The position numbers were made by a program, and so were the translations under genes. Of a stretch of 64,000 bases of DNA, positions 35,955 through 48,487 are shown piece by piece. The stretch lies in assembly GCA_022316685.1 (NCBI GenBank), contig JAKJHU010000183.1, positions 248,001 to 312,000 on the forward strand, in the 5' to 3' direction. The first letter of the stretch is position 1, and each line of letters begins with the position of its first letter. This DNA is from Progne subis subis (taxonomy: Eukaryota > Chordata > Aves > Passeriformes > Hirundinidae). The notes beneath the pieces are model-generated. The model worked only from the letters and a program-made list of their open reading frames with translations. It was not told where the DNA came from and searched no databases.

Positions 35955-36816
35955 AAGGAAAAAAAAAAGGAATAAACTATCCAAACAATGTCACCTCCCA
36001 TTATAAGACTCCAACAGCTAAAATATTTAAGGTATCCCTCGGAAATTATGCACAGAGGACGGACAAGAGCAAAGAGCAGAGGCAGAGCTGCTGTAGCCAA
36101 CAGCCCCAGCACTGAGACCTCAAGGGACAGCAGTCCTTTACTCCAGGATATAACTTTACACCTACCAACACTTTGCTGCTCTTCTTCAAGCATCCAAATT
36201 AATGTGTGTATTCTTTCATTTTACCTCCAGGAGATCCTCAGGTGTCCAGCCACTAAAAGACATCAGGGATTTAGTCCGTGCTGATGGGATGTTTACAGCC
36301 AGTGAAGGAGTTCATGGATTGTGCTTCAGGTATCTCCTCCTGCTGCTGGAGGGTAAAGCAGGCATCAAAAAGGTCCTCACCAAAATCAGCGCACAGCCCA
36401 GTCAGAACACGTCCTGGAGCATGCCCAGGGCAGAACAGGGAACCCCCACGAGGAGATCAGGACAGGGAACCCCACAGGGAGGCCAATGGATGTGGAGAGA
36501 GTTTTAATTCCATGCTTCCCAAAACCTGTATTTCAAGCAGCAAGCGACACTCCAAGTAAGGGACTGCAAGACTGACTAGCTCAGGGGCCAAGATGGAAAA
36601 GCTGTTTCTCCAGCACCAAAAATTTTAAGTGCTTAATCATCCCTGCTTGTCATCTGTAAGCAAACTACTCCTCCATTCACTACAGACTGGCAGAATGCAA
36701 AGGCGTTGTGCAGGAGCCTTCACTTTTACTATTATAAATGATGCTATTTTTGCCTTTGAGCCTCTGGTATCACAGATCCCACATCCTTCACATGCCTCAC
36801 CCCAGCTCCCTGCGCT

Positions 36817-37082
36817 CTGCTATTGTGTCTTCCTGAGCCGGAGGTGTCTTCCTGCCGTAGCTTCACCTGCTGCGAGCAGAGCCGTGCCACGTGCCTGCTA
36901 CGTGTACAACCGCTCATTTAGAGCACAGGACAACGAATCCAGAGCCACGCGTGCCCAGCGAGCCCCGCTCCTGTTTGGGCTGCACCCCCCGAGCTTTTGG
37001 CACTCACGGCACCTCTGGCAACTAGGCAAGAGCTGCCATGACCGTGTCAGGCACCGCCGGTCGCCCCAAACCTGGCATGCGC
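36817..37082. promoter_or_regulatory. Intronic CpG cluster
   Basis: About 20 CpG in 265 bases, including CCACGCGTG at 36946-36954 (MluI-type core). A 227-codon + strand ORF (36629-37312) crosses it but has no recognisable domain; stop-poor GC-rich DNA explains it. Confidence 0.3.
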
Positions 37083-39746
37083 TGCACATTCTGCCCTCTC
37101 AGCTCTTCCCACCAGCATCTAGCTTTCCCTGCTGCCAGACAAAACATCTCCCAGCTTCCAGCATATGCCAAGGGCACTCGGCAGAGGTCAGCAGCTCCAA
37201 GAAGCCGCACAGCAAGGTACAGGATGCTCAGAGTGATCCCTCGTTAGATGTTGCAGCATTTATCATCCTGCACCCACAGCAGCATCTCGTGAGCCCTGGG
37301 GCTGAGCGGTAAAACACCCCACGCACTTCAAATCATTTTCCCAGCATCTAAGAAAGGGCTTGAGCTGAAATTACAATTTGGGGACCAGAGACAGCGCAGC
37401 TCAAATGCTACTGACTGCATCCAAGGCCTGAGCCAGGAAATATGGAAGCTCCAAGTCAGAAACGTTCTAATTAAAGGATGGCCAGTGAAAGCGGTCAGCA
37501 GCTTCCACTAGTTTCAGTTTGGGAGGAGGCGGAGGAAGGAGAAACACCCCAGGCAGATTTTCCTCCCTGCATCTTTCCCTGTGCACAAAGGTATCCTCAG
37601 TCAGGGAAATTATTAACTTAGAAGAGGGAGAGCAGTAAATAATGTGGATCTAAGCAGACTAAACCACATAGAATTTGCCAATACTGAGAATATATTAACA
37701 AACCAAGATGTTATTAACAACTTGCAAATGTGACAAAACCAGTGAAGCTCAATAGAAGCACAGGCTTGGCAGGAAACAGTAAGAAAAAATATTAAAGGAG
37801 CAAATACTGAGCATTATGCCTTTTTCTAAATCTTTGAATGCTGTTGGTGAGATGGTGTCTTTGGCAGATACAACCTCACCGATTCCTAAACATAACCTAC
37901 TGCTTTTTATTGCAAAATAAAACCAGTTGAAGATTTTGGGCGGCAAAAAACCCACTGATGTTCAAAAGAAATAGTCCCACAGTTGTTTCTCGCAAGAGGA
38001 AAAAGGAGTTTCTAGTGAGACAGAACTCCTCTCCCAGCACAAGTGTGTCTCATACCTCTGCCTGCTCAAGCCACAAATGTTTATGTGCCTAAACCAACTA
38101 CTGCATCATTATTTACGAATAAAAACAAGCTCCTTCTGCAGAGCTCTCTGGCTTCAGGAGCTTGAAAACCCAAATGAGACAACACGAGCACACCCCTTCG
38201 TCCCAGCTCACCTTCCCTGGGAGGGAGGGCTCATCCCACGGGAGAAGCCTGGCTGCTGCGACTACAGAACCCAGCTCTGGGGACTGGTAGCTCCTGAAGG
38301 GACTCTCTTGTCTGCCTCTCCTGAAGAAAGCAGCCCCAACAGTGAAAAACAAAGTGAAATAGGGAGGAAATAATTAATTTTAGAGTCCGCATGTGTTTTT
38401 TGAACACTTCCAGAGATGGCGACTCTAGCCTGTACCAGCGCTTTACAAGAAAGAAAATCTGACCTCAGGGACAAAGGAAGTCAAAGACTCCTCAATGTGG
38501 GATAGACATCCCCGAGAACTCCCAGAACCAACCCTCACCTCGCTGGGGGGAATCAACCAGCCCACGCCCCAGCCTGATCGGTGGCGACAGGGGATCCCCA
38601 GCCCTTCAGGACCCAGGTCCTGGGGGGAAGGCAAAGCAAAGCACATCCTGAGCTGACACAGCTTCCCTCAGCAAACCGCAGGTGTGTGTTTACCCCAGCA
38701 TCACTCACTGCCCACGGCATGCCACGTGACGCTCTGTTCAGAGGCACATCAGACACCTGAAATGGGAAACCGAGAATGTGTGTGTGTACAATCAGCAGGC
38801 TCCAACACCCTGACCCGACACCAGGCTGTGGAAAAGCCCAGCCCAGCACGGCCCTAAGGAATAAACTCCGGCCAGTTCAGACAGGAGGAGTCTGGACAGA
38901 TACACAGCAGCCACATCAGGGGAGCGGGAGCTGCTCTGTGCCTGCTGCAGAGCCAAAACACCACCCTGGCATCAACACCAAGGAAAAGAAAAGCAGGAAA
39001 AGCCCACAGCAGCCTGCACCCCGACACAGGCACAGGCAGGCAGCTGCCAAAAAGCCCCAGTGACCCACAACCATCGCTGCCTTTTCCCACAGCCTCAACC
39101 CCTCGTGGCTCCTCCAGCACCACCCCACACATCAAAGACCAAGGAATAAACAAACTGATCAGGAAAACATTTTTAAACCTGTAGTTTCACTCTCAGGCCC
39201 CGAGCTCTAATGGGGAAAAAGGGCAGAGGGGGGATATTCTTTGCACACATTCTGTGTTTTGGCCAAAACACATAACTCTCTTAGTGAATATTAGTTCACA
39301 GCTCCAGAGAGGAGGAGGAAGGCCAAGGGAACAAGAGGAGAAATCCTAGAAAATAGAGAGTATATCACATCCCCACGTGAGGCTGAGAGCAAGTCGTGCT
39401 CTCCTTTCTGGCAATGCAAGTCACCTTTGAGCAGACAGTTTTCTCCTCAAAATAGGTGTTCTACCTCTGGAATTTCTTCCAAACCCAAATCACATCAAGG
39501 CCTGCCCTCCCAGTGTTGATCCACTGGCAGCCACAGGTGTTTTTCAAGGCACAGAGGGAATATGTGCAGAAGTTTATAATGGAACAGTTTGGTTTGGAGC
39601 AGCTACAGCTGGTATCTCAAAACGTGCAAAAACACCTGCCAAGAGTTTTCATCCACAGGTGGGATATCGAGGAACCTTCCCCCACCCCTCCGCCAGCATT
39701 TTGCGTTTGTATTTAGGTGTAGACTTAGAGAATAACAATAATAATT

Positions 39747-39771
39747 AAAAAAAAAAAAAAAAAAAAAAAAA
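39747..39771. repeat. A25 homopolymer
   Basis: 25 consecutive A preceded by AATAATAATT. Confidence 0.95.
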
Positions 39772-40283
39772 TCTAAATTTTAGAAGCATTTCTAAATTAT
39801 TCTTATTCTCAAGTCTGCTCAACTGCTCCATTTAGAGGCAGGGCAGCTGCAGGGACAGCCTTGCTAGTGGGAGGAGGAACGTGCTCCAGGAAAGCCCAAA
39901 CGTGCAGTTTCATCAGGGCGCTCTCCAAGGAGAAACCTCTGGAGAGAACCAGAGCTTCCATCCCACTCTCTGACTCAGAAGCTGCCGATGGATGGTGCCA
40001 GCCTCTCCAGCAGCTTCCCTGCAAGAATCCCTAGTGCGGAAGGATGACCCACTTTCCAGGTTTCTCACCCTCCTCCCCATTTCCAGCAGCATTCAGCACC
40101 TGGTTTGCACAACAGTTGTTCCAGCAAATGGCTTTGCAGAAAGTTTCTTTCATCTGATGGCTGGAACATCGAAAGATCAAGTCCCCTGTTGCCCAATGAT
40201 TTGGGCAATCACTCCCAAAACATCACGTTCTTTTGTGCAACTGCTATCACGTTTCCCCAACAAAAGCAATCACCAGAATTACC

Positions 40284-40315
40284 AGTAAAAAAAAAAAAAT
40301 AAATAAATAAAAAAA
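40284..40315. repeat. A-rich tract with AAAT units
   Basis: An A run followed by three AAAT/AATA units. Confidence 0.9.
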
Positions 40316-40870
40316 TTAAGAAAAGTAGTCTGAGCAAGCAGCTTAAAAAGGAGCCTCCCAAGTGATGGGAGATGAAGCAGTGAAACGAGGCCTGGGAGTC
40401 ACTGAGCAGAGCCCCCTCTCACAGGCACAAACACACTCCTGTTGTCCCAGTAAATCAAACAGATGCACCCCAAACCATTATGCTCGAAGCTGCAGAACAG
40501 TATCTTTATAAATAGAGTAGCATTTCAGAAGCTAAGAAATTAAGGAGGAGCGGGGGGCAGAGGGGCCTGCAACGCAAACTGTTACATCTCTGACACCCCA
40601 GCCACGTACTCTTGGACTTGACCACCCTGCAGCTGCAAATCTGGCAACCTCTGTCCTACTTGGGGGCATGTTAGAGTCCAACCGTATTTACGCTGACAGA
40701 GACAAGCAAAGGCTGTGACGGTTTATTGACGCAAGAGCTATTTTGTGCTCCATGCCAGAAATTAATCAGTGGAGGAGGAGGAATTCTCCTTAAGCGCTTT
40801 GGTGAGCTGCTAAAAACAACAGGCTGAGGTCTCCCATGACAAACACCACCAAAAAGAGAGGAAAGAGGGG

Positions 40871-40885
40871 AAAAAAAAAAAAAAA
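40871..40885. repeat. A15 homopolymer
   Basis: 15 A following a G/A-rich stretch. Confidence 0.9.
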
Positions 40886-41963
40886 TTAAAAGGACAACTT
40901 TCACAGAGCAGCGTCTTTAGGAAAACTCAGGGATCAGCCAGCGCCTGAACAGAACCTGCCCTGCGTTAACTTTCCTAGTGAAAAAGAAAATACGTGAGAG
41001 GATTAAATCAGTTTTCTCAAACCTCTGTCAACATGACCTGGTGCTGTGTTTGCTCAGATCAACCTGTCTCAAGTTTATTTGTGGGAGGTAGAGGTGGCAG
41101 TGAAGGTGTGGTGACCCTTCAAGTTGGCTCTACCTACTGCAATTCCAGATAAAAAGAAGGAAACCAGAGGACAACAGTCCCATCACCTCCTTGAAAGAGC
41201 TACTGCACAGAGCTCCACTTTGAAGGGAAAAAATAAAAAAGAAAAGAATCTTTAATGCAGAGTGAAGGAACAGCATCAGCCCTACCTGCCAAGAAGACAT
41301 CACGATAAACCTGTCAAGAGTTACGAGCCTGCAGAACAGGCCTTGCACCTGCTGGAAGGGGAAAAAAAGGAAGGGAATAAGCTATCCAATGCCAATCAGA
41401 TTTCAGATTCTTGCTGCTGGCAGAGAAGAGATGCCAAAGCCCTTCTCCTGGGTTTGGTAAGCTGTGAGGATCACATGCTTTCCCCTGGCAGAGGTTCTGT
41501 GAGACCACTGGCAGCTTAGTTAGAATAAAGCAGGTTCTGGGAAGTTTTAGAGATTTCTCCTGAAGCGACAGACATCAAGGATTCAGTACTTGGATGGACT
41601 TGTGGAGTTTGGTTGTATGGTGTTTTTCACCATTTTGGATGATTTTATGGCCAGAGAAGAGAGGGTTAGTCTAGTTCAGGCTTTTATGTCTTCCCACAGA
41701 AGAAGCTGAAGCATTTTCTAGATCAGGAATGAAAAAAAACCCTTTAAAACTGTTTCTCTTTATAGGCATCATAAAATAAAGGTCACAATTAACGGAGGAG
41801 GTTAAGCCTGTTTGAGTAGAAAGCGCAAGTTTTGAATGCTGAAACAGATGAGCAAAATATAATCCTCAGTGGATTACTTTAACATCTCCAGGCTTTAAGG
41901 GCTTCCTGCCTGAAGAACTGTCAATTGATCAGAACCAACGAAACCACCTTTCCAGCAGCAGAC

Positions 41964-41968
41964 AAAAA

Positions 41969-42000
<32 letters not shown>

Positions 42001-42001
42001 A
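41964..42001. repeat. A-rich tract of 38 bases
   Basis: A24, G, A13. It borders the CpG cluster that starts about 42035. Confidence 0.95.
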
Positions 42002-42034
42002 GACCTACCCTCAGATCTCTGAGCAAATAACCCA

Positions 42035-42266
42035 CCCGAGGCAGCATTTCCCATCTCCCAGCTGCTCCCAATTTGGCGGCCGGCTGCGGCGACCGTGCGG
42101 CCGAGCACCCCCATTGATCCGGGGCCATTGATCACGGACTGACACAAAAAGTCATCACACGCGAGTTCACAGACAGCGGCAGCCCTTAAAGCAAAACTGC
42201 ACATCCACAGCACAGAGAGCGCAGCCCACGGGGGGCACGCAGAGCCCACGGCCCCACGCTCCGTGG
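42035..42266. promoter_or_regulatory. Intronic CpG cluster
   Basis: About 18 CpG dinucleotides in roughly 210 bases (42061-42266), far above the surrounding intron. A direct repeat CCATTGATC lies at 42111-42119 and 42125-42133. It could be an alternative promoter or enhancer. It is too short to meet usual CpG-island length and no exon start is evident. Confidence 0.3.
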
Positions 42267-44729
42267 TTTTTGATCCTGGTGGGGTCACACAGCCTCAGCA
42301 GCTGCTTTGGAGGATAAAACAGGTACCTGAGGCCAAGACTGGCAGTTCAAAGCTCCCAAAGCAGACCTCGCTCCCATCACAATTTGCCCCATAAAGCTAT
42401 TTATGTGGTTTGGCAGCACAATGCCTACAAACAACTTAAGTACACGGGTTCCAGAATAGCTAAAGGGTCAGGATTGATTTCTTTCTTTTTAAAAACAAGC
42501 GATTTCTTTGAATTCGGCCGCGATTTCTCCAACACGCTGATCCCAGCTTTCCCACAGAGCACAGGGGGTTTCCAGCAGTCCCCTCCACTGCAAGCAACAC
42601 TGCCTTGGTTCGGAAGCTTCCCCTGGAGGAGAGGCACTCTTCTTGTTCACGGTCAAGTCAGCAAAAATAAGTTGTTTTTCAGTGCTGGGAGTGTTCGGCC
42701 CTTGGTGCAACTGAAATGACAGAAAAGAAACCCTCAAAAAAACCCAAAACAACGAATAAAAGTAAAATTTACTCTATCAGCCCGCCGAAAAAATCCGCAT
42801 CACACATGGGCAGAGGCGGAGAGGGTGTATTTAATGGCTGTTGTCACAATCCTACCTGTCCTTCCCCAGGTATCCACAGGTAGCTGTGGTCAGGCTCCTA
42901 TCTCCCCAGGCTGACCTTGCCCAGCCATCCTGGCAGATCCTCCTCACGCTTGGCAACTCAAGATGTTTCAAAACATCTGTTGCTACATCAAAGCGGACCA
43001 AGGCAGCGACAAACATGGGGATGGTCAAGTCTGGCCTGTGGATTCTCTGCCAAATCCTGTGCTGTCACGGTTCAAAGAAGGACCAGCAATGCCCCACTGA
43101 ACCCCAAACACACTCAGGGACTCCTAGAAACTCCCACAAGCACTGCTGCCACCAGGAGTGGCTTCCAGCTGAGACAGGAGGGTCTCAGAAAAGCCCACCT
43201 GGGGTTATTCCCATATGGAATTCACTTTTCAATAGGTGTGAAGTTTAATATCAGTCTCATCCTTCTGAAGGGCTAAAAATCTGCTTCAAAAATCACTTGA
43301 GCAAATCAGTCCATCAAGCCAAAGGGTGACAGCAATCCCCAGGGGGGAACCCCAAGAGCTGTGAAACACCTCAAAGCAAACCAGGGCACTGCAGCTAAAA
43401 TTTTCCTAGTAACTGATGAAACAACAGAATTTTGGGTTTGGCTATGGAAACAAAACTTCTAACAGACCTGTTATAATGATGTCATAACTTTAGTCTTCTT
43501 AGCAGAAGAATAAATTGTGTGCCCCATTTCTCAGTGATTTGACTGCTCCACCTGGCACCTTAAACCACGCAGGTGTCAAGGTCTTTCTTGCTTAATGGTC
43601 TGTGTGGAGGGGAATTCATGGTACATGGCAAGCTATTGGGAGAAAGAGACTGGCAAAGCCTTTACTGAAGGATGGGAGAATCACCAATTCCACAGTTAGT
43701 CATTCTCCAGTTAGGCCCCTGCTACCCCATGTTCACTCGCTCCTGGCTATCCTCTGACTGTAAAGGCAGTTTCTGCAGATGTCAGAGGATGAAACAAATA
43801 TACTAAACATTACACTAAAAGAAGAAACATCATTGCAATTGTTTATCCACTCTTCCAGTAACAAATTGAATTTGGGGAAGTATGAGACACAGGGCAAACT
43901 GGGGTTGACCAAAAGTACGTAACAAAAATGGGATAACCTCGTAGAAAAAGGTTTGGCTCCTTTCCAAGAGAGACGCAAGATCCCAAGGACCATCTCAAAC
44001 ATTATTACAGTATCACCTGACTTTAAAGGTGCAACCTTTTTTATATCCTTTGCCTACCTTGTACTTCATTCAAAATAATTCAGAGTTCTCTGCCTCTCAT
44101 CACAAGTACCTGCTTCTCATCTTTGCACTGCAGGAAACATCACAGGCTGAAAAACTTACTTTAGAAACAGGTTTTTAAAGAATTCCTAAGTGCAAGAACT
44201 GCATTTGAAGAAAAAGCAGAAATGAGAGGAATGTACTTGGCAGGGACGCTGACCTAGCAGGAACTTCAGCTTGAACCCCAAGTTGAGGCACAAAACAATT
44301 CTTCTCTTTTGAGGGTAAAATCAAAACCTGGCACAGAAAGTCCCAACTATTTGATGCTCCAGAAAGTGAAAACTTCACAGGTTTAGTGGAAGCAGACTTA
44401 AAACTTTCAAGGACCTTAAAATGACACTGTTCCTAGAGAAAATCCAGGACAGGCTCAGCTCTCACATGGGTAAGAACAGGAATGAAGGTTGAATAGGCAT
44501 TCTGTCATGGGCTGGAGAAAGAAAAGTGAATGGAGGCATGGCCAGTTCTACCTGCTGGAGTTTTCAGCTCTTCTAACCAGAGCTCGTTGCTGAGCTTACC
44601 CCACAGCCAACCCCAAAATCCCCCCCAAAAGTGGGGGACTAGGCTGCTCCAGGGGAACAGCCTCTGAATTCCCAGTCTAGAATTAACCAGTAAAACCAGA
44701 GCACCAGATTGGTAAGGGGAAGCAGGGCT

Positions 44730-44862
44730 CTCTGGAAGTGTTCCAGGCTGGGAGGGACAGGGCTTGGAGCAACCTGGGATACTGGAAGGTGTCCCTGCCC
44801 CATGGATGGACTGAGCTTTAAGGTCCTTTCCCACCCAAACCATTCCATGACTCTGTGATACA
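44730..44862 (+). repeat. CR1 LINE 3' end with tail
   Basis: CTGGAAGTGTTCCAGGCTGG, GGCTTGGAGCAACCTGGGAT and CCACCCAAACCATTCCATGA then CTCTGTGAT are terminal sense CR1 blocks. Confidence 0.88.
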
Positions 44863-45944
44863 CCATGTTCAGATGTTCTTCCACAGCCATCAAGCACCTG
44901 CCATGGCCCAGCCCCGCTAGAGAAGGGTTGGAGTTTACCCCCATAGTCCTTGTGTTTATCTGAAATGATGCTCTTGCCCCCACACAACTTTCCCAGACAG
45001 CCTCACTGCTGCCAGAAAGTAGGTCAGTGTCATTTAAAGCCGCCTTGAAATGCATCTCCACAGAAACTTCTTAATCTTTAAAAAGAGAACGCATCAAATA
45101 TTTATTGGGCAGTGCAAAACGTCGGGAGATGCTCACGGGGAGAGCTCTTCTGTGTGTACTGCGTGAAATGGCTTGCCATGCCTCACTGAGCCATGGAGCA
45201 GGGCAGGAGAGTGGCTGGGCGTAGATAAAGCCCCATACAAAAGTCCTTATCTGTCCAGCAAATCACAGTACGTGACTTTCCAACTCGTTCTCCCGGTGCC
45301 ATGTGATCCCAGAGCTCTCTGCTTCCTCCGGGAGCTCCTCTCAGCCCTAATGATCCCTGCTGCAGATTTTCCTCTATCAGCCAGGCAGCTCATTCTCAAA
45401 ACTTCAATATTCCTAATTACCAAACATTCAGCACTGCAAAATGTAGCTGAAATTTGCATCTCTGCAAGAGTGGCTCTGAAGAAAGGATGGAGCATTTGCA
45501 TTCAGATTGGTTAATTCCTGCAAGATAACATTTCATAAACAAAATGCTTCATTGAACATGGAGATTTTCAGCTTTTACAAAGGAAAGTGAACTTTAAACA
45601 AATACAAATCAGTTGAGTGATTAACTTTAAGTGTTTTGGTTTTTTAAAACTAATCTTTATGTATAGCCAGTATCAGCAGAACAATCTTTACTGATTAAAG
45701 ACGCAAACTACAGTAAAACTCAAGCCACTGAAAATTAAGGGGGGAGGTAGAAGGTGACTGCAAGGAATCATTTAAGGTCAATAGCAGAGGGGGGAAACCC
45801 CTAAAACATTAAAAAAACCTATTTAAAAAACCCCACACCTATTCACAACCCAGTCAGCCCAGGTAAGGTGTGCACCACGGGTTATGTAAGGCAAGTTTAA
45901 ATTGTGGCCAACGCGAACAGGTTAAGGAGTGAAACTAAACACGC

Positions 45945-46070
45945 TTTCCCCCGCCCCCCCAAGCTTTGTCATAATCCTAAATGTTATCTTAATTAGCCTA
46001 ATTTTCTTAATTATACTTCGCAGCAACTTGAGCCTTCGCAGCACAGTTTCAGCGTCTTTTTTTCCAGCTT
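45945..46070. promoter_or_regulatory. AT-rich block with clustered TTAATTA cores
   Basis: TCTTAATTAGCCTAATTTTC and TTAATTATACTTCGC within 130 bases. Such clusters are common in homeodomain-bound enhancers; no other support. Confidence 0.2.
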
Positions 46071-46439
46071 TGTTCCAGCACTGGAAGAGGCTGTGACTCC
46101 TCTGCCAGAAGCCAAAGGCCTCCCAGGAAGTTTTCTCCCACCTGGGTATTCTTCTTCTCCAAAACCTATTTCTTATTCCCTACAGAATCTTACTCCAAAA
46201 CACAACAAAAGAAGAGGCAGTGATGGGGGAAGAACTCACACTTTTTTTAGTCAACTCGTATCTTCTCCATATTTTTCCACCTTGTTCGGTGAGAAGCCCT
46301 CGGTGCCCAACACTTCTCACAAAAGCTTTGCAGTGAGTGAAATGAAAAATCAAAAAAGCACAGAAAAAAAACCCAACCCAAACCACTTCCATTCATCTAC
46401 GCCGCAACAATTTCATGGCACGGCTCCTAAAACATCCCA

Positions 46440-46720
46440 TTAGTGCTGGTCTTGGAGAAGATTAGAGAAGAAAGCTTGAACCCACTGAAGCAAGGCTTAA
46501 TAGGCTCTCGAGTTAAGCCAGAGCCGTTCCTTAAACAATGCCCATCATTAGGAATAATTACCTGTAGCTGTATAATCAACATGGCTATGATAACTGACAT
46601 GAGAAGTCCATATGTCATCTTTGGCAAGGCTCGAGAAATATTTCTGCTCCTTATTATACAACTGACTCTTGAAAGAGAAATGAGCACTGGGGGTGAAAAG
46701 CCACAATGAAATGCTGCAGA
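46440..46720. promoter_or_regulatory. Unique AT-rich block with an uninterrupted 88-codon ORF
   Basis: Repeat-free DNA with GAATAATTACCTG and ATATGTCATCTTTGGC, and an 88-codon + strand ORF (46443-46709) beginning MLVLEKIREE. I recognise no homologue, and the ORF lies antisense in the intron. A conserved non-coding element is more likely than a gene. Confidence 0.2.
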
Positions 46721-48347
46721 ATTCCAGAAATACAACCGGAGTGAGAACCCAGCACCCAGGAAGGGCATGGGGATAATCCGACACCATCCTGCCCAGCCGC
46801 CGCACCCCTGGGTTTTGAGCAGATCACCCTTCTCAGCACCATTCTAGACAGGGCTGTTAGAAAAACTAAGCTCAAGCTGATTTTTGGATCTACAGAAACG
46901 CTGAGCCAAAGCAGCAGAAAGAGGCAGGAGAAACAAGTGTACAGTGATGAATTATGAAGGGAAACAAGACAAACCAGCATCAGGCTGCCACTGTGTAACA
47001 GCCCAACCAGGAAGCACATCACCACTTCCCAAACCTCTGGAGAGCTGCTGCTTAAGGAGCCAAGAAATAGTCATGGTTGGGTTTGGACTGCAGGTAGGTG
47101 TTTAAGGTGTCCCACCACCACATCGAGAGAAAAGCAGGCGGCCACAGCTGCCCAGCCTCACTCCTGAGTCATGAAAACACTCAAACAACAATTACCTGTT
47201 ATCTGAAGAACACAGCTCCCGAACAACATCACTTAGCATTTGTGTCTCCAGTAAACACCTACACTCATACAAACACACTTAAGTTTCTCAACTCCTCACA
47301 GTACCAACAAATTTCAAAATCCAAGAGACTGCTACATTATTGAAGCAGAGGCCTTTTTTTTTCTCTTTCTGATAATTCTGATGATTTTAGAGACTCATAA
47401 ACTCTTTTCAGTTGTGAGGAGAGGGTCAGGTCTACCACTGCTGCCTGTGGACTCCAGCACCCCCATTTATTACAGGATTTCTTCCCCCACAAACAAGCGG
47501 TTCCTTAAATCTTAGGAGCTGTTCCCTGGCTTTTAGCACTTCAGCCTTAATTGTTAACCCCAACCTGATTAAACTGAAGTCACAGAGTAATCTCTCAGAG
47601 GCAGAGTGAAATAAATCCTTCCACATGCTTAGTTGTTGTTGTTGGATTATTTGCTTCCCAGCAGCCAGTTCTGTACCATAAACTGAAACAGCCCAAGCAC
47701 AATTAAAATTCCTCTTACAAAGCTCTGCCTAACAAAAAAGTTGCCCCAAACTCCCTAAAAACAAATGTGTAAGGCACCTTTAAGCTGGAAAGCAGGTAAG
47801 TGAGCATCTACAGATCCTCCTGACAGACAGAAATGCACAATTTGGTAGTGATGAATCATGCCTCAAATTACAAGACACATTAGGGATAATCCCCCAGACA
47901 GCATTGAGGTGCATCAATTGACTTTTGTTCCAGAAAACTATTCCTTCCGATTAAAAAGTACTTTAAAAGTCCAAGAGTTTTCTTAAATATCAATAAAGGC
48001 ACCAGCAGCACCATGCCCGTTCCTTAAGAGGTACACTCCATATCATTAAGGCCCATCAGCACAAATTTAACAAATTAAACATCTGGTTAATGACTCAGAA
48101 AATACCAAGCTTCACTGATACATAGACTAGAAACCCAAATTTTAGAACAATCATAAACCTGAAATGGTCAAACCCCCTTGTAACTCTTGGTAACAGCGAC
48201 AGCACTTTCCACCTTCACACGAAGATGGAGACGAAAAAGGAAAGCGAGGGGATCTGAATGATCATTTCAGCACGATTAAAAGGTGTGTTCATGCAACAAA
48301 CTGCGTTTTGGGGTCGCTGCTGGGACTCCAAGTGGCCTTGCCCTTAC

Positions 48348-48369
48348 CTGGATGGCTTTGGGAGCTCAT
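48348..48369 (-). CDS. HDAC4: HDAC4 first coding exon, coding part (residues 1-7 plus first base of codon 8)
   Basis: On the minus strand this reads ATG AGC TCC CAA AGC CAT CCA G, giving MSSQSHP, then splits codon 8 at a GTAAGG donor (48342-48347). Spliced to the exon at 3392-3463 it gives [14 protein letters not shown] and onward, the known HDAC4 N-terminus. HDAC4 is a class IIa histone deacetylase. It shuttles between nucleus and cytoplasm and represses MEF2- and RUNX2-dependent genes. The start is well supported: a TAG lies in frame 15 bases upstream (48382-48384), this is the first ATG in that frame, and the context GCA ATG A has a G at -3. These residues precede the glutamine-rich oligomerisation segment, MEF2-binding region and deacetylase domain, all encoded beyond the left end of the window. 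Family identity is from memory of the human protein; the reading frame and splice signals are seen directly. Confidence 0.96.
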
Positions 48370-48457
48370 TGCTGGCAATGTCTAGTCCTTGGGAGGAGGG
48401 ATTCGAGACAGATCAGTTCCCACAGGAGTAACAGCAGCTCAGAAGAGCTCCAGTGCT

Positions 48458-48469
48458 TCACCAATACAT
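48458..48469 (-). other. Upstream ORF 2 in HDAC4 5'UTR (MYW, minimal)
   Basis: ATG TAT TGG TGA on the minus strand, three codons and a stop, 88 bases upstream of the HDAC4 start. Very short upstream ORFs can reduce initiation downstream; no such effect can be shown from sequence alone. Confidence 0.5.
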
Positions 48470-48487
48470 AGGAGTGGGACGTGGGGA

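Larger units (their letters stand above)
3464..48347 (-). other. HDAC4: HDAC4 large intron between first and second coding exons (44,884 bases)
   Basis: It is bounded by the GTAAGG donor (48342-48347) and the pyrimidine-rich CAG acceptor directly above 3463. Contents by block: 3.5-6.2 kb, A-rich runs and one CR1 end; 6.2-8.1 kb, a CR1 fragment and an AT-rich candidate conserved block; 8.5-20.9 kb, about fourteen CR1 fragments; 21.0-21.3 kb, an AT-rich block; 22.0-30.9 kb, eight CR1 fragments, a 50-60 base tandem duplication and the MEF2/E-box cluster; 30.9-44.7 kb, mostly unique sequence with one CR1 copy, a CAT repeat, a 21-base G run and two CpG clusters; 44.7-48.3 kb, one CR1 end and AT-rich unique sequence. 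Stretches not listed separately hold nothing I can identify. An unrecognised alternative exon cannot be excluded. Confidence 0.93.

Noticed and set aside
35498..36115. 205-codon + strand ORF
   Set aside because: It reads through the G21 and A8 runs; no homologue is recognised and the frame depends on homopolymer length.
38777..38787. TG repeat as a microsatellite
   Set aside because: Only about five units; too short to call separately.
42841..43276. Possible extra exon (ORFs of 119-135 codons, CCTTCCCCAG acceptor-like site at 42860)
   Set aside because: The acceptor-like site is on the + strand, opposite to HDAC4, and no matching donor or known protein follows.
46093..46443. 116-codon + ORF
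   Set aside because: Ser/Pro/Lys-rich with no domain; sits in an AT-rich intron block without splice or start context.
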